Notes: generated by a model not told the origin, from the sequence alone. A DNA stretch of 64,000 nucleotides from Henningerozyma blattae CBS 6284 (GCF_000315915.1 NC_020191.1:186001-250000), one strand, 5' to 3'; positions 10,064-22,018 are shown, numbered from the stretch's first letter. A program made the numbers and translations.

Positions 10064-11522
10064 CGAGTTCATGCCACGTGATTTAATTTTCTTTCCTGTA
10101 GGGTTTACTACAGTGGATATTAGGTTCAGCGGGTATAAACAGTTACCCAGAGTGTCACTTATTAGGATGTAATGATCAATCACTTCTTATTGATCCGGTA
10201 TATAACTACTGACCTATTTACTTCACTAGTTAATCACTTGTTTGTTGTTCCTCTTGAACATCAAGAAGATCCTTCTACTGGGATTCAAGAGAGTTAGACA
10301 TTGTTATACAGTGTTTAAGATGTAAGGGCGATTATCCTATTTTGAAATATATAGTAAATACTATAACTAAAGTGAATATATTTCTTAAATAGTGTTTTTC
10401 GATATAAACAGAAAAACACATTTTAAATAATAAGTCACGTGATAAAAAGTCTTTTACCACTTAATAGAAAATGATTTAATCATATTCCAGCACCTTCGTC
10501 GACCTATAGTCGCCTCTTATATACCTTTACTCATTGGTGGCCCAAACAATACATCCTGAACCGATTAGCTCCCAGTTCTCCCCATTACTCCTGGACTCAC
10601 GTTTGCAACCGTTCGTTCACTACTATGGTTAGTAGATACCTAGGCTATAGCCCTTGTCATCTTTTAATAACGACACCTAGCTAATACATCTGTAACCACT
10701 GGTTACAATGCGTCCCACTTATGGCTGGACACTCCACAAGTCACGCGATTACCTCAAACCCATGCGAAGACTTGGTAATCCCTCCAGGATTCCTACATTT
10801 CCAAAGATAATGTTATTAGTTACTAATCATATTGCTCAGTACGTAGTTATATAAACTATATATATATATATATACATGTATCTATGTTGATACAATTATT
10901 TTGCTGATCTTTTACTATAGACTTAGAACTACTAAAGAATGCAAAAGTAGATATATTCTTTATTTTTTGAATACTCTTTAATACTTTTGAGTTGCCTTGT
11001 TTAATAAGTTTTTTTTTACAAGGTTCTAGTTCCTGTCTGGTAATTTACTCTGTATATATTTTTAATAATGATATGACACATATTTCATGAATATGTGACA
11101 CTTCTATATTTCACATATGCACCATCTAAGACTTTCCATTTTGTCAGTTTACTAAGTCAGAAAGTATTCAACATATACTGTTTTAAACAGCGATTTTTTT
11201 AATAATATCTAAAAATAATCCAAACTAGTAAAAAACGTATTTACGTTTGCATAGAAATCATATCTCTTTTTTTAGATATCGGATATTCGTCTATAATGGG
11301 TAATAATATATAATGCGGGGTTCATCGGCTTAAAGGAACTCCGAAATATGAAGTGTGACTTAAAATATCGGAATACTAATGATACCCTTAATTTATCAGA
11401 TACGATTGAAATACTTTTTTTTAATATAAATAATTAATAGTTCAAGATTTTGGATTAAAGAAATATTCAAGTTTTAAGATTTAAAAATTCCGCTTCATAA
11501 GATTCCTATCGTTACACTTAAT
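10064..11522. other. Gene-free region upstream of YAT1 with degenerate repeat-like sequence
   Basis: About 1.46 kb. A G+C-richer block at about 10500-10800 carries, on the minus strand, a TATA-like GGTATATAAGAGG (about 10510-10522), and may be an old LTR, but I could not define ends or a target duplication. A (TA)n run is at 10858-10874. The last ~500 bp is A/T-rich YAT1 promoter. A CACGTGA core is at about 10438. The short minus frame 9992-10183 is not credible. Confidence 0.5.
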
Positions 11523-13709
11523 ATGACAAAAGAAACTCCAAAGTTAAAAAGACTTCCTATTCCTCCCCTAGAAGATACCCTTAATAGATTTATATCATGC
11601 GTAGAACCATTACAAGATGAAAAACAAAGAATAAAGACAAGACAAAAAGTGTTCTCTGCAGAAAATTTAGATAGTATGCAACAATTACAAGAAAAATTAA
11701 TTGAATATGATGAACAATTAGCTAAAGAAAATCCAATATCATCTTATATTGAACAATTTTGGTATGATTCTTATTTATTTTATGACCAATCGGTAGTCTT
11801 AAATGTTAACCCTTCTTTCCAACTTCAAGATGATCCCATGGTGAATTCATTAACATGCAATATTGATACTTATGGCGAATATACTTTACAAATCAAAAGA
11901 ACCTCTAAATTAGTTGTTTCTATTCTAAAATTTATTAAAGATATTAGACAAGATAATTTACGTCCTGATAAGATTAGAGGTAAGATTCCTCTATCTATGG
12001 ATCAATACGATAAATTATTTGGATCAAGCAGAATCCCACCAGGCCCTGGAGAAGAAACTTGCCATTTACAAACAGATAAGACTTCTCATCATGTCATGGT
12101 CATGTATAAGGGTCAATTTTACTGGTTTGATGTTTTAGATATTGATAATAATCCAATATTCAATTCTCCTGAAGAATTAGAATGGAATCTCTATTCCATT
12201 TTAATTGATGGGGATAATGAAAATAGGACTAATATTTCTGCACCAGTAGGTATATTTACCACTGAAAGTAGAAGAGTTTGGTCAAATATTAGAGATTATA
12301 TCCAAAATTCTGAAGATGTGACCAATTGGAAAAATTTAAGAATCATTGATAGTGCATTATTCGTCATATGTTTAGATGATATAATCATTGATACAGATAA
12401 AAGTAATAATCAAAGTAATTTTGACAGCACTAAGAATACTGAAAGAGAAAAAGAAGAAGAGAGTAAACTGGTAAAATCAATGCTATGCGGTACATCTGAT
12501 ATCGATTTTGAAAATAAGGACAATGTGAGAACTTCATTACCATTAGGAATCCAAAAGGGAACGTGTTTAAACCGTTGGTATGATAAATTACAATTAATTA
12601 TAACTAGGAATGGTAAAGCCGGTATTAATTTTGAACATACAGGTATTGATGGTCATACTGTGCTAAGACTCGTGACTGATATTTATACTGATTCTATTTT
12701 GAACTTTGCCAGTGAAATTACTAAGGATATCCCCAGTGTATTTAATTTATCCAAATCGTTTAATGAAAAAGTTAAAGTATCCAATAATATTAATGATAGT
12801 AATTCGATGGCCAACTTAATTACTATTCCAAGAAAACTTGAATGGAAGATCGATTCATTTTTAAAATCATCATTACATTTCGCAGAGACAAGAGTCTCTG
12901 ATTTAATCTCACAATATGAATTTGTTAACCTTGATTTCAATGAATATGGAGGTCATTGGATCAAGAAAGTCTTCAAGTGTTCACCAGATGCCTTTACTCA
13001 ACAAATCTTCCAAATAGCGTTTTACGCATTATATGGTAAATTCGAAACTACATATGAGCCTGCCATGACAAAGACTTTCCAAAATGGTAGAACAGAAGCC
13101 ATTAGAACTGTGACTTTTGAATCTCAAAAGTTTGTGAAATCTCTTTTCGAAAGAAACGTTACGGATGAAAAGAGAATTGAATATTTACATGAGGCTTGTT
13201 CCAAACATTCTGCAATCACGAAAGAATGTTCACTAGGGTTAGGCCATGATAGACACTTGTATGCGTTGTATTGTATTTGGAGAGAATCATTCCAAGAAAA
13301 GATGGATCTTCCACCCCTTTTCAAAGACGGTTCTTGGAGCATAATGAATAATAACACATTAAGCACTTCGAATTGTGGGAACCCTTGCTTGAAGAACTTT
13401 GGGTTTGGACCCGTAGTACCTAACGGGTTTGGCATTGGATATGTAATCAGAGACAATTCCATTTCCATCGTAGTATCATCAAAACATAAACAAACAAAAA
13501 GATTTGTAGCTTTAATTGAAAAATCATTCGTCGAAGTTCTCCATATGTTCCAAAGAACCACTTCCACTGCACCCAAGACCAATCAGGATTCCGAACAGTA
13601 CATGGTGGAGCTAAGATCCACGGGAGACAGCCAAGAACAAGGAAGATCAAAGGCATTGTCGTATCTGTTGGGTGGATATGATTATTTTGATGTCAGCATT
13701 ACTGGGTAG
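11523..13709 (+). CDS. YAT1: Carnitine O-acetyltransferase Yat1
   Basis: Transfers acetyl groups between CoA and carnitine at the outer mitochondrial surface, linking cytosolic acetyl units to mitochondrial metabolism on non-fermentable carbon. The choline/carnitine acyltransferase fold fills the protein: N-terminal PKLKRLPIPPLEDTLNRFI, then SRIPPGPGEETCHL, the catalytic His372 in INFEHTGIDGHTVLR, and TEAIRTVTFESQKFV. At 728 residues it is slightly longer than the S. cerevisiae protein (687), partly through a polar insert at about 293-320. YAT1 rather than CAT2 or YAT2 is chosen by synteny (YAR035W next to YAR042W) and by the lack of a clear mitochondrial presequence. The only in-frame ATG that retains the conserved N-terminus is at 11523. 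Confidence 0.93.
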   Translation: MTKETPKLKRLPIPPLEDTLNRFISCVEPLQDEKQRIKTRQKVFSAENLDSMQQLQEKLIEYDEQLAKENPISSYIEQFWYDSYLFYDQSVVLNVNPSFQLQDDPMVNSLTCNIDTYGEYTLQIKRTSKLVVSILKFIKDIRQDNLRPDKIRGKIPLSMDQYDKLFGSSRIPPGPGEETCHLQTDKTSHHVMVMYKGQFYWFDVLDIDNNPIFNSPEELEWNLYSILIDGDNENRTNISAPVGIFTTESRRVWSNIRDYIQNSEDVTNWKNLRIIDSALFVICLDDIIIDTDKSNNQSNFDSTKNTEREKEEESKLVKSMLCGTSDIDFENKDNVRTSLPLGIQKGTCLNRWYDKLQLIITRNGKAGINFEHTGIDGHTVLRLVTDIYTDSILNFASEITKDIPSVFNLSKSFNEKVKVSNNINDSNSMANLITIPRKLEWKIDSFLKSSLHFAETRVSDLISQYEFVNLDFNEYGGHWIKKVFKCSPDAFTQQIFQIAFYALYGKFETTYEPAMTKTFQNGRTEAIRTVTFESQKFVKSLFERNVTDEKRIEYLHEACSKHSAITKECSLGLGHDRHLYALYCIWRESFQEKMDLPPLFKDGSWSIMNNNTLSTSNCGNPCLKNFGFGPVVPNGFGIGYVIRDNSISIVVSSKHKQTKRFVALIEKSFVEVLHMFQRTTSTAPKTNQDSEQYMVELRSTGDSQEQGRSKALSYLLGGYDYFDVSITG

Positions 13710-13740
13710 GCAAGGAAGTGAAAAGTAAATATTATGCATC

Positions 13741-13804
13741 TAGTTGCACCAGGACAACAGTTGCACCAAAAATAGTTGCACCAGGACAACAGTTGCACCA
13801 ACAA
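13741..13804. repeat. 32-bp tandem duplication, four copies of GTTGCACCA
   Basis: The units 13741-13772 and 13773-13804 differ at only one position near their 3' ends. Each unit contains GTTGCACCA twice, separated by GGACAACA. It starts 31 bp after the YAT1 stop, so it is probably in the YAT1 3' UTR. Confidence 0.85.
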
Positions 13805-13984
13805 TAATACTCACCACTATAAAACCAAATAGTGGCTGGATAGCAACTGAATAGATCGACTCGAGTAAACAAATCCTCAAAAGTCATCACATTTTCTGAC
13901 TCAAATATCTAGCATTAAATAAATAAATAACTTACGATAAATAAACCTAAAAAACTATAAAACCCTTTCCAAATTGGCACCGCT

Positions 13985-14210
13985 GGGATTCGATAACCAC
14001 GTGTATCGGCTCAGTTCCTGTGCGTGCCTGTCTAAGCGCTCTCCGAAGAGGTTCCGAAGTAGGCCAATTACAGAAGGACGCCCCTAGAAGTCCAAGTCGT
14101 TCCAGATCATCAACATGACGTTGTCCGGAACAAAACAGGGCCTTACGATCCGTGGGAATAACGCCCTGTGGAAAACTGCCAGATGGCAATGATATCCTGT
14201 AGGCCCAGTA
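13985..14210 (-). ncRNA. Candidate structured RNA (unidentified; strand inferred)
   Basis: A block of roughly even base composition in strongly A/T-rich surroundings. Complementary segments: GGGCCT 14139-14144 with AGGCCC 14201-14206; GTTCC 14099-14103 with GGAAC 14128-14132, enclosing CAAC/GTTG (14112-14115/14121-14124); CTCT 14039-14042 with AGAG 14047-14050; CGATA 13991-13995 with TATCG 14004-14008. On the minus strand the CTCT/AGAG hairpin is CTC-UUCG-GAG, an unusually stable loop, which favours that strand. A 91-codon minus frame (13947-14222) overlaps but resembles nothing I know. I do not recognise it as RNase P, MRP, SRP or a spliceosomal RNA. An H/ACA-type snoRNA is possible. Confidence 0.35.
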
Positions 14211-14836
14211 GTTTGTAAGCATCTCTTTGACCCTTGACTTAATCTGATCTTAACCATTGCCATCGTAATTAAGAGGTACTAATCGTGTTGATTATTAGTG
14301 TTGAAATTCTTCCACAGCGGAGTTAGTGTTTATTAATCATATTTTCATTTTCATTTTCATTTTCAATTTTATTCTAACTTTTATTTCCAGTTCTCCTTTC
14401 TTCATAAAACCTTTATTTCAATATAGATCAAAAGTGATCCCAATCGATTATCTGCTCTTAGATCGTTGATTTATTTTATTTAAGAACTATTTTCTGTTTG
14501 TTCAGCTCTTTTTTTTTGGGTCATTTCTAGACATTAAGCCAAGAGGAGTAAAGGACTACTAAGCAGATCATCATCTATAATAAATAAAACTTTACCAGAT
14601 CAAAAATATTGATCAAAAAAAAAAAAACATTTAAAAAAAATTCCAAAAAATAAGATAAATATCGTGAGATAAATCAACTGTTTTAGATTCTGATATTTGA
14701 TCTATTGTAATTCTCTATATTCTATTTTATCCTGTTTTGTTTTACATATATTTTTTTCTTTTTTTTTCTTTAAACTGATAAATTTGTAAACAATAAACTT
14801 CCAGGTACCACCTAACCCACATACGGTACTATTACT

Positions 14837-17800
14837 ATGAATGGATTTAATGCTACAGCCAATACATTTGCTGATGCTAATGTAGTCACACAACCTGTTG
14901 TAAATACTAACTCTGCTGCCATTGTATCAACCACACCAACAGGTGTCCCACCAGTAAACCCTTCTCCTGCTCATAGCTCCACACCAACTACTGTTAGTAA
15001 ACCTCTATTAAAATTAAAAGTGCTTGACACATTACGCCAAGGGACTATTGATGATTTACAAGAATTATTAAACACTTCATTTGTTCCAAGAGATGATCCA
15101 ATTGTTCGTGAAGTCAGTCAATTGTTACTACATTATGCAGTTCAAGTGGCTCCCTTGGAATTGATTAAAGAAATAGTTAAAAAATGGGTACCCACATCTA
15201 CAAAATCTCCTAAACATAATAATTCTGGTGAGAATTTCGTACCTCATTTGGATTTGAATTATCAAGATGGTGACGGTAACACCCCTCTACATCTTGCCTC
15301 AGAACAATCCCGTGGCGATGTAATCACATATCTAATGGATCTGCCCAATATTAATGACTGTATTTTAAACGATTCGGAACTGTTACCATTAGAAATGTGT
15401 AAGAACTTAAACGTGGCTCAAATGATGCAAATTAAAAGAGCAAACTATGTAGCAGCCACGGCAAAGGAATTAAGAAATTGTTTGAATTCAAGAGATTTTA
15501 AAAGATTGACTAAAATCTTTGATAATCCAAGAAATAAAGAATTATTAGATATTAACGGGATAGATCCAGAAACTGGTGATACCGTATTACATGAATTTAT
15601 TAAAAAGAGAGATGTTCACATGTGTAAATGGTTGATCGAACATGGTTCAGATCCATTCAAAAGAGATAGAAGTGGTAAATTACCAAGTGACTTATTAATG
15701 AATGTTAATGAAAATGATGTACCTACAAATTCTAAAATGTCAATTGATGTTCAATTGAAGAAAATGTTAGAGAAAGCTGCAAAGGAACAAAGTGTCATTA
15801 ATGTAGCCAACAATTTAAATGAAGCTCCTACTTTGAAAGGGTATTTGAAAAAATGGACAAATTTCGCACAGGGTTATAAGTTACGTTGGTTTGTATTAAG
15901 TAATGATGGTAGATTAGCCTATTATAAAGATCAAGCTGATACGAAAAATCCAAATCGTGGCTATCTAAACATGGGGACTTGTTATCTACATTTAGATTCC
16001 ACCGAAAAATTGAAATTCGAAATCGTAGGTGGTGCTACAGGCACTGTAAGATGGCATTTAAAAGGTAATCATCCAATTGAAACAAACAGATGGGTGTGGG
16101 CTATTCAAGGTGCTATTCGTTTTGCTAAGGATAAAGAATTATTGAAAGGTAAAAATACTGTTTCTCCTGCATTGGTAATGAATAATTATGTCTCACGTGA
16201 AAATTCTACGAAACAAGTTACTGCAACTTCAAATGATGGTCGTTCAAGATCAAAAACTGCCTCTTCTTTATCTAAATCAGATGATTCTAAAGGAAGAACT
16301 TCTTCACACAAGAGATCAGGCAGTAGCAATAAATCAAAAGTTATATTACCAGATGATATTAGAATGAGTAATAATTTAACAGCTTCAGGAAAATCATACG
16401 TAAATAGGGTATTGGAGACTCGTCTGGAATCTAGTTCACCTGGTACTTCAATTAAAGGAGTTTCTTTGGAAAATACTGCTACCACCACTAAACAAAAACA
16501 ATCTAGATCACCATCTAAATCTCAACAAGCCACTAATATACCAGAATCCACTCAATACACTGCCGAACCAGAAGCTCAACAGGTACAAGAATCTATGGTT
16601 GATGATACAGCAATGCCTGTGTCAACTGATACTACGACAGAACCTCCAATTCAACCTCAAACATTAGTCCAAGAACCTCCACTACAAACACAACAGGCTG
16701 AATTACAAGATCTTCAAGAAGCAGCTGATTCAAATTATGATTATGAACCAACAGATGATGCAGCATATACTGGCAATTACGAACAACAATATTCTGAAGG
16801 TGAGGCATTATCTGATGAAGATGAAGATGATGGTATTGGAATGAATATTGATACTGATGATGAAGATATTCAAATCCAGTACGGCCCTTTCACTCAACAG
16901 GTAGAACTTCAACAGAAACATATTTCCATGGAATTATCTTCACTAACTGAGTTATTAGACACCAATATTATGGATGAAGCATCTTGGAGTACTATTAAAA
17001 ATTCCATAAAAACTATCACACAATGCTTCGAACAATTAAATACGTTATCTGCCAGTAGAGATAAAAAATTAGTGGCTATGTTAACAAAACAAAAAGATGT
17101 TAATAATGTATGGATTCAATCTGTTAAAGACTTAGAAAGGGAATTAGGAAAGAAGAGTCAAAGATTGGAAGCTATGGATAAAGAAAGAAGAACTTTGAAG
17201 AAAGTAGTCAATAAAAGAATCCAAGACACTGAGAGCCCTCAGAATGTTGCAAAAAGGTTGTCTAAACATGACGATTCTTCTAGTACTTTGGAACAAGTAC
17301 AGAAATTCATTTCTGCTACGAAGGAAAATGATGAAGATTCGGATGTGGAGGAATTCTTTGATGCAGAGGATGCAAGTGAGGATTCAGATAGTGTGTCATC
17401 AAACATTCAATCATATGATTATTCTACCGTCAATGGTAATACCAATTCTTTGTCAACTACAAACCCTGTCTTAGTTACACCAATGGAAACTCCTCAATTA
17501 CCCGCTGACATTCAACCAGCACAAAGCACTCACGCTACACCAGCCCCAGTTCCAGTTCAACCTACTCAGGCTGCCCAAGTATTAGCTGCACAGGCCCAAG
17601 CTCACGTTCAAGCCCAACAACAAGCCCAAGCTTTCGCCCAACAACAAGCCCAACTTCAAGCCCAACAACAAGCCCAACAACAAGCGCAATTACAAGCTCA
17701 ACAACAGGCTCAATTACAAGCACAACAACAAGCTCAAGCCCAAGCTTTGGCTCAACAACAAGCTCAAGCCCAAGCTTTGGCTCAACAACAAGCTCAAGCC

Positions 17801-19522
17801 CAAGCTTTGGCTCAACAACAAGCTCAAGCCCAAGCTTTGGCTCAACAACAAGCTCAAGCCCAAGCTTTGGCTCAACAACAAGCTCAAGCCCAAGCTTTGG
17901 CTCAACAACAAGCAGAAGCAGAAGCCCAAGCCCAAGCCCACCAAGAGGCCCAAGCCCAAGCCCAAGCTCAAATTCAAGCCCAAGCCCAAGCCCAAGCTCA
18001 AGCCCAAGCCCAAGCCCAAGCTCAAGCCCAAGCCCAAGCCCAAGCTCAAGCTCAAGCCCAAGCTCAAGCCCAAGCCCAAGCCCAAGCCCAAGCTAAGGCA
18101 ATTCAAGCGGGCCCACAACCAGCCAAGAAATCTCCTGAAGAGATGGCCGAAATTGTTAAAGTAAAGACTAAAGAAGCAGAGGTAATAAAGAAAAAGGCTC
18201 CTGTAAAGATGATGAAAACCGACCTTATTGCAGTCACTAAATCACAAGCTGCTCGTGAAGAAACATTAAATGCACAAGGCACTTGGCTAGGCTATGAGGA
18301 TGGCCAAAGAAAGAGATTGGCCCTTAGTGAAGATGATCGTCCTTCTATTAGTTTATGGTCTGTTTTAAAATCTATGGTTGGTAAAGATATGACAAAGATG
18401 ACTTTACCTGTTACTTTTAACGAACCAACTTCTTTACTGCAAAGAGTTGCTGAAGATTTGGAATATTCAGAATTGCTAGATAGGGCTTGTACTTTCAACG
18501 ATTCTACATTAAGATTATTATATGTAGCATGTTTCGCTGCTTCTTCAAGTGCTTCCACTACACAAAGAGTTGCTAAACCATTCAACCCTCTACTAGGTGA
18601 AACATATGAATATGCACGTCCTGATAAGCATTATAGATTTTTCACAGAACAAGTCTCTCATCATCCACCAATTTCTGCAACTTGGACTGAATCACCAAAA
18701 TGGGATTTTTGGGGGGAATCATATGTCGATACTAAGTTTAACGGTAGATCATTTGAAGTGAACCATTTGGGTTTATGGTATGTAAAAATGCGTCCAGATG
18801 ATCCAAAAGCTCCAGAAGAATTATATACATGGAAAAAACCAAACAATACTGTTATTGGTATTTTAGTGGGTAATCCTCAAGTTGATAATCATGGTGATGT
18901 TACAATCACGAATCATAATACGGGTGATAAATGTACTTTACATTTCAAAGCTCGTGGTTGGAGATCTAGTGGGGCTTTTGAAGTTAGAGGTGAAGTATTT
19001 GACAAGAAAGGTGATAAGAAATGGGTCATGGGAGGACATTGGAATGAATCATATTTTGCAAAGAAAGTTACAAACAAGAATAAAGGTAATATTTCCTTAG
19101 AAAAAACCAAATCTGCTGCTGGTAGTACTGAAGGTCCAGCTAATGATGGTAGTAAATTTTTAATTTGGAAAGTAAACGATAGACCAGATGCACCTTTCCA
19201 CTTAACACCATTTGCAATTACATTAAATGCTCCACAACCACATTTAGTTAAATGGGTTGCCCCTACTGATACGCGTTTAAGACCTGATCAAAGAGCTATG
19301 GAAGATGGTGAATATGACAAGGCTGCCAATGAAAAGACTAGATTGGAAGAGAAACAAAGAGCTGTACGTAAGAAGAGAGAAGAAGGAAATATAGACTACA
19401 AACCTAAGTGGTTCACTAAAGAAACTCATCCTGTAACAAAACTTTCGTATTGGAAGTTTACTGGCAAATATTGGAATGAAAGAAAAGTTCATGACTGGAA
19501 AAGATGTGATGATATCTTCTAG
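14837..19522 (+). CDS. SWH1: Oxysterol-binding protein homologue Osh1/Swh1 with expanded Gln/Ala linker
   Basis: Long-form OSBP that binds sterol/PI4P and acts at the nucleus-vacuole junction and Golgi. Domains in order: Ankyrin repeats (about 110-300, with [12 protein letters not shown]), a PH domain (about 332-432, [22 protein letters not shown]), a FFAT motif EFFDAED (839-845) for binding VAP/Scs2, then the OSBP domain (about 1165-1550) with signature EQVSHHPP at 1271-1278. 1561 residues, against about 1190-1280 in S. cerevisiae Osh1/Osh2. Much of the excess is a Gln/Ala tract at about 918-1090 built from tandem repeats. Upstream neighbour YAT1 points to Osh1; downstream RPN4-GPM2 points to Osh2, so it may represent both. 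Start: first ATG of a long open frame, with no better upstream candidate. Confidence 0.92.
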   Translation: MNGFNATANTFADANVVTQPVVNTNSAAIVSTTPTGVPPVNPSPAHSSTPTTVSKPLLKLKVLDTLRQGTIDDLQELLNTSFVPRDDPIVREVSQLLLHYAVQVAPLELIKEIVKKWVPTSTKSPKHNNSGENFVPHLDLNYQDGDGNTPLHLASEQSRGDVITYLMDLPNINDCILNDSELLPLEMCKNLNVAQMMQIKRANYVAATAKELRNCLNSRDFKRLTKIFDNPRNKELLDINGIDPETGDTVLHEFIKKRDVHMCKWLIEHGSDPFKRDRSGKLPSDLLMNVNENDVPTNSKMSIDVQLKKMLEKAAKEQSVINVANNLNEAPTLKGYLKKWTNFAQGYKLRWFVLSNDGRLAYYKDQADTKNPNRGYLNMGTCYLHLDSTEKLKFEIVGGATGTVRWHLKGNHPIETNRWVWAIQGAIRFAKDKELLKGKNTVSPALVMNNYVSRENSTKQVTATSNDGRSRSKTASSLSKSDDSKGRTSSHKRSGSSNKSKVILPDDIRMSNNLTASGKSYVNRVLETRLESSSPGTSIKGVSLENTATTTKQKQSRSPSKSQQATNIPESTQYTAEPEAQQVQESMVDDTAMPVSTDTTTEPPIQPQTLVQEPPLQTQQAELQDLQEAADSNYDYEPTDDAAYTGNYEQQYSEGEALSDEDEDDGIGMNIDTDDEDIQIQYGPFTQQVELQQKHISMELSSLTELLDTNIMDEASWSTIKNSIKTITQCFEQLNTLSASRDKKLVAMLTKQKDVNNVWIQSVKDLERELGKKSQRLEAMDKERRTLKKVVNKRIQDTESPQNVAKRLSKHDDSSSTLEQVQKFISATKENDEDSDVEEFFDAEDASEDSDSVSSNIQSYDYSTVNGNTNSLSTTNPVLVTPMETPQLPADIQPAQSTHATPAPVPVQPTQAAQVLAAQAQAHVQAQQQAQAFAQQQAQLQAQQQAQQQAQLQAQQQAQLQAQQQAQAQALAQQQAQAQALAQQQAQAQALAQQQAQAQALAQQQAQAQALAQQQAQAQALAQQQAEAEAQAQAHQEAQAQAQAQIQAQAQAQAQAQAQAQAQAQAQAQAQAQAQAQAQAQAQAQAKAIQAGPQPAKKSPEEMAEIVKVKTKEAEVIKKKAPVKMMKTDLIAVTKSQAAREETLNAQGTWLGYEDGQRKRLALSEDDRPSISLWSVLKSMVGKDMTKMTLPVTFNEPTSLLQRVAEDLEYSELLDRACTFNDSTLRLLYVACFAASSSASTTQRVAKPFNPLLGETYEYARPDKHYRFFTEQVSHHPPISATWTESPKWDFWGESYVDTKFNGRSFEVNHLGLWYVKMRPDDPKAPEELYTWKKPNNTVIGILVGNPQVDNHGDVTITNHNTGDKCTLHFKARGWRSSGAFEVRGEVFDKKGDKKWVMGGHWNESYFAKKVTNKNKGNISLEKTKSAAGSTEGPANDGSKFLIWKVNDRPDAPFHLTPFAITLNAPQPHLVKWVAPTDTRLRPDQRAMEDGEYDKAANEKTRLEEKQRAVRKKREEGNIDYKPKWFTKETHPVTKLSYWKFTGKYWNERKVHDWKRCDDIF
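17731..17910 (+). repeat. Six identical 30-bp repeats in SWH1 (encode [10 protein letters not shown])
   Basis: Units start at 17731, 17761, 17791, 17821, 17851 and 17881 and are identical at the nucleotide level, synonymous positions included. They are flanked by CAA/GCx hexamer repeats on both sides (about 17590-17730 and 17911-18100). The identity indicates recent unequal exchange or slippage. Confidence 0.95.
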
Positions 19523-20341
19523 ACTACTATAGATTTTCCATCACATTATACTCAATAATTCCAGTTTTAGGGACATTTTTTCATTATTTTCGTTTCATAA
19601 TATTTTGTTTACGTGTTTAATTATAATTTAGTTGCTTTACATCATTCTCCATATTATTTTTATTTAAAATGATGTATAAGTTTGTATGATAAATAGATGT
19701 ATATATCAATAATATGTTTAAACTAATGTTTTATGCAATTGCTAACCTTAATATATTATTTATATATGAAGCTTTACCCGTACTAGAATTTAACCTTTGC
19801 AATTGTATATCGTGTATGGGCAGGAAATATGTCAAAAATTATCCTAATTCGAAAATTAATTAATTGATCCACATATTTATGTAGGATTGCTAAAGGAATA
19901 CTAATAAAGGGATGAGTATATTTTAATTATTTCCTTTACTCACTTTTATTGGAATTATTTTTCATATTCCGGCTAAATTTCCCGAAAAGGTAATCAAACG
20001 TGCATTTTCGTGAATGAGATTTCGAGATATTCATTCTCAAGCCCAGGATTTCAATGCAACTAAAAATTTATATGAGATTCAAACACCGCTTAGAATTCAG
20101 TGGATGAGTGACGAACTAAAGGTCCGTAACTTTCAATGACTTTGGTACCAAGTACAGATGATGGCTTTCTTTTATGATCTTTACTATATTTGATTAAATG
20201 AAAATCTATTATATATATAAATTATCTTATGACATTGTAGTACTTCCAATTTTACTTTTTTATTTTATTTCTTATGTCAGTTTGAAAAATAAAATAAATT
20301 AAAATATCCCTTTAGTACAGGACAAAAAGAGTAATCAACCG
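19523..20341. promoter_or_regulatory. SWH1 3' flank and THI20 promoter
   Basis: 819 bp, A+T-rich, no ORF or RNA gene supported. A TATA-like ATATATATAAA at about 20210 lies ~130 bp before the THI20 ATG. No recognisable thiamine-specific element could be assigned by eye. Confidence 0.4.
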
Positions 20342-22018
20342 ATGACAAGAACTGTTGTTAATATCAATACACCACCACCATACTTGACTTTGTCTCGTCA
20401 AGAAAGACTTCCAACTGTTTTAACTATTGCAGGCTCTGATTCAAGTGGTGGTGCTGGTATTGAAGCAGATTTGAAAACTTTCACTGCACATAGATGTTAT
20501 GGTATGTCATGCATTGTTGCATTAACAGTTCAAACTCCATCCAAAGTTTATAATATCCAAAACACACCAAAGAAAATCGTTAAGGAAATATTAGATGCTA
20601 ATTTAAAAGATATGAGATGCGATGCTATTAAATGTGGGATGTTAACTTCTGATGCCATCGAAGCCTTAAATGAGAAATTAATAGAATTAGGTTCTAATAG
20701 ACCTAAATTAATTGTTGATCCTGTCTTAGTTGCTACTTCCGGATCTTCTTTGGCTGGTGATGAATTGGTTGATTTAATTAAAACAAAAATCACTCCATTT
20801 GCTGATTTAATCACCCCAAATATTCCAGAAGCCTTGAGATTAATAAATAAAGGTGATTATAAGATCCAATCCATTGAGGAATTGTTTGATATTGCCCAAG
20901 AATTATCGGTTGAAACTAAATGTGACAACATTTTAGTTAAAGGTGGTCATTTATCATTAGATCAATTGAAGGATAATAAGATCATTGATGTTTTATATTT
21001 GGCTAAAGAAAACAAGTTTTTCGTATACAGTGGTAATCATGAACCAACTTGTAACACTCATGGGACTGGCTGTACTTTAAGTTCATCTATTGCATCTAAT
21101 TTGGCTAGAGGATATTCATTACCTCAATCAGTTTATGGTGGTATTGAGTATGTTCAAAATGCTATTTCTATTGGTTGTGATGTTACTAAGAAACATATTA
21201 CTGATAATGGCCCAATCAACCATGTTTATTCCATCGAAGTTCCAATGGAAAAAATGATTAAAGATGATTGTTTTGCAGGCCATTCGATTGTTTCTGCCAA
21301 GATGTCCACCAAGGAATATAATGCTCAAGCGGAAAAGGAAATTAAAAACAATTTCTTCGAATATTTAATTAAACATCCAATAGTTAAACCACATTGGGAT
21401 TCTTATATCAATCATAATTTTGTCAAACAAGTAGCTGAAGGAACCTTAGAACCAAGAAAGTTTCAATTTTTTGTTGAACAAGATTATACATATTTAGTGG
21501 ATTATGCAAGAGTACATTGTATCGCCGCTAGCAAATCTCCTGATTTGGCAGATATTGAAAAGGAATTAGTTATTGTGGGTGCCATTAAACATGAAGTTTC
21601 AGCTCATCAAGATAAATTAAAGAGATATTTTGGTATTAAAGACGATTCGTACTTCAGCACAATGAAAAGAGGTACTGCATTGAATAATTATTCTAGATAT
21701 TTCAACGATGTTGCCAAGAGAGGTAACTGGGAAGAATTAGTAGCAGCATTAACACCATGTTTAATGGGGTATGGTTATGCCTTGATTACTTTCAATGATA
21801 GTATCAAATTGAATGAAAAATTCCCATATTATTTAGAATGGTGTGATGTTTATAGAAGTGAAAACTATACAAACGCTATGAAGGAAGGTGTTGCTCTATT
21901 GAATCAAATTGCCCGTTCTTACCCATTTGATGAAATTGATACTTTAGTCAAGATCTTTGCTGATGTATGTGAGTTGGAGACTAAGTTCTGGGATGCTGCT
22001 GTTGAATTTGAAGAATAG
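20342..22018 (+). CDS. THI20: Bifunctional HMP/HMP-P kinase and thiaminase II-like protein (THI20 family)
   Basis: Phosphorylates hydroxymethylpyrimidine and its phosphate for thiamine synthesis and, through a fused TenA domain, salvages degraded thiamine. The ThiD domain (about 23-300) has VLTIAGSDSSGGAGIEADLKTF and the anion-hole motif HGTGCT near residues 240-245. The TenA-type domain (about 335-555) has its likely catalytic Cys473 in PCLMGYG. Total 558, against 551 in Thi20/Thi21. It lies between SWH1 and RPN4, neighbours in other yeasts (YDL019C-YDL020C), so it has been inserted in or retained at an unusual place; base and codon use look like those of its neighbours. Which of THI20/21/22 it equals cannot be told; THI20 is used as family name. 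Confidence 0.93.
   Translation: MTRTVVNINTPPPYLTLSRQERLPTVLTIAGSDSSGGAGIEADLKTFTAHRCYGMSCIVALTVQTPSKVYNIQNTPKKIVKEILDANLKDMRCDAIKCGMLTSDAIEALNEKLIELGSNRPKLIVDPVLVATSGSSLAGDELVDLIKTKITPFADLITPNIPEALRLINKGDYKIQSIEELFDIAQELSVETKCDNILVKGGHLSLDQLKDNKIIDVLYLAKENKFFVYSGNHEPTCNTHGTGCTLSSSIASNLARGYSLPQSVYGGIEYVQNAISIGCDVTKKHITDNGPINHVYSIEVPMEKMIKDDCFAGHSIVSAKMSTKEYNAQAEKEIKNNFFEYLIKHPIVKPHWDSYINHNFVKQVAEGTLEPRKFQFFVEQDYTYLVDYARVHCIAASKSPDLADIEKELVIVGAIKHEVSAHQDKLKRYFGIKDDSYFSTMKRGTALNNYSRYFNDVAKRGNWEELVAALTPCLMGYGYALITFNDSIKLNEKFPYYLEWCDVYRSENYTNAMKEGVALLNQIARSYPFDEIDTLVKIFADVCELETKFWDAAVEFEE

Larger units (their letters stand above)
13710..14836. other. YAT1-SWH1 intergenic region
   Basis: 1.13 kb holding, in order, a 32-bp tandem duplication (13741-13804), a sharply bounded G+C-richer block with complementary stems (13985-14210, listed as candidate RNA), and about 500 bp of A/T-rich promoter before SWH1 with a (TTTTCA)n-like run near 14340-14365. 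Confidence 0.6.

Noticed and set aside
13976..14225. SRP RNA or RNase P RNA as identity of the structured block
   Set aside because: Short similarities to SRP helix-8 and Alu-domain sequences are in the wrong order, and the P-RNA conserved regions are not found.
17714..18118. 134-codon minus-strand ORF of Leu/Gly/Ser repeats
   Set aside because: Reverse complement of the Gln/Ala repeats of SWH1; no start context or homology.
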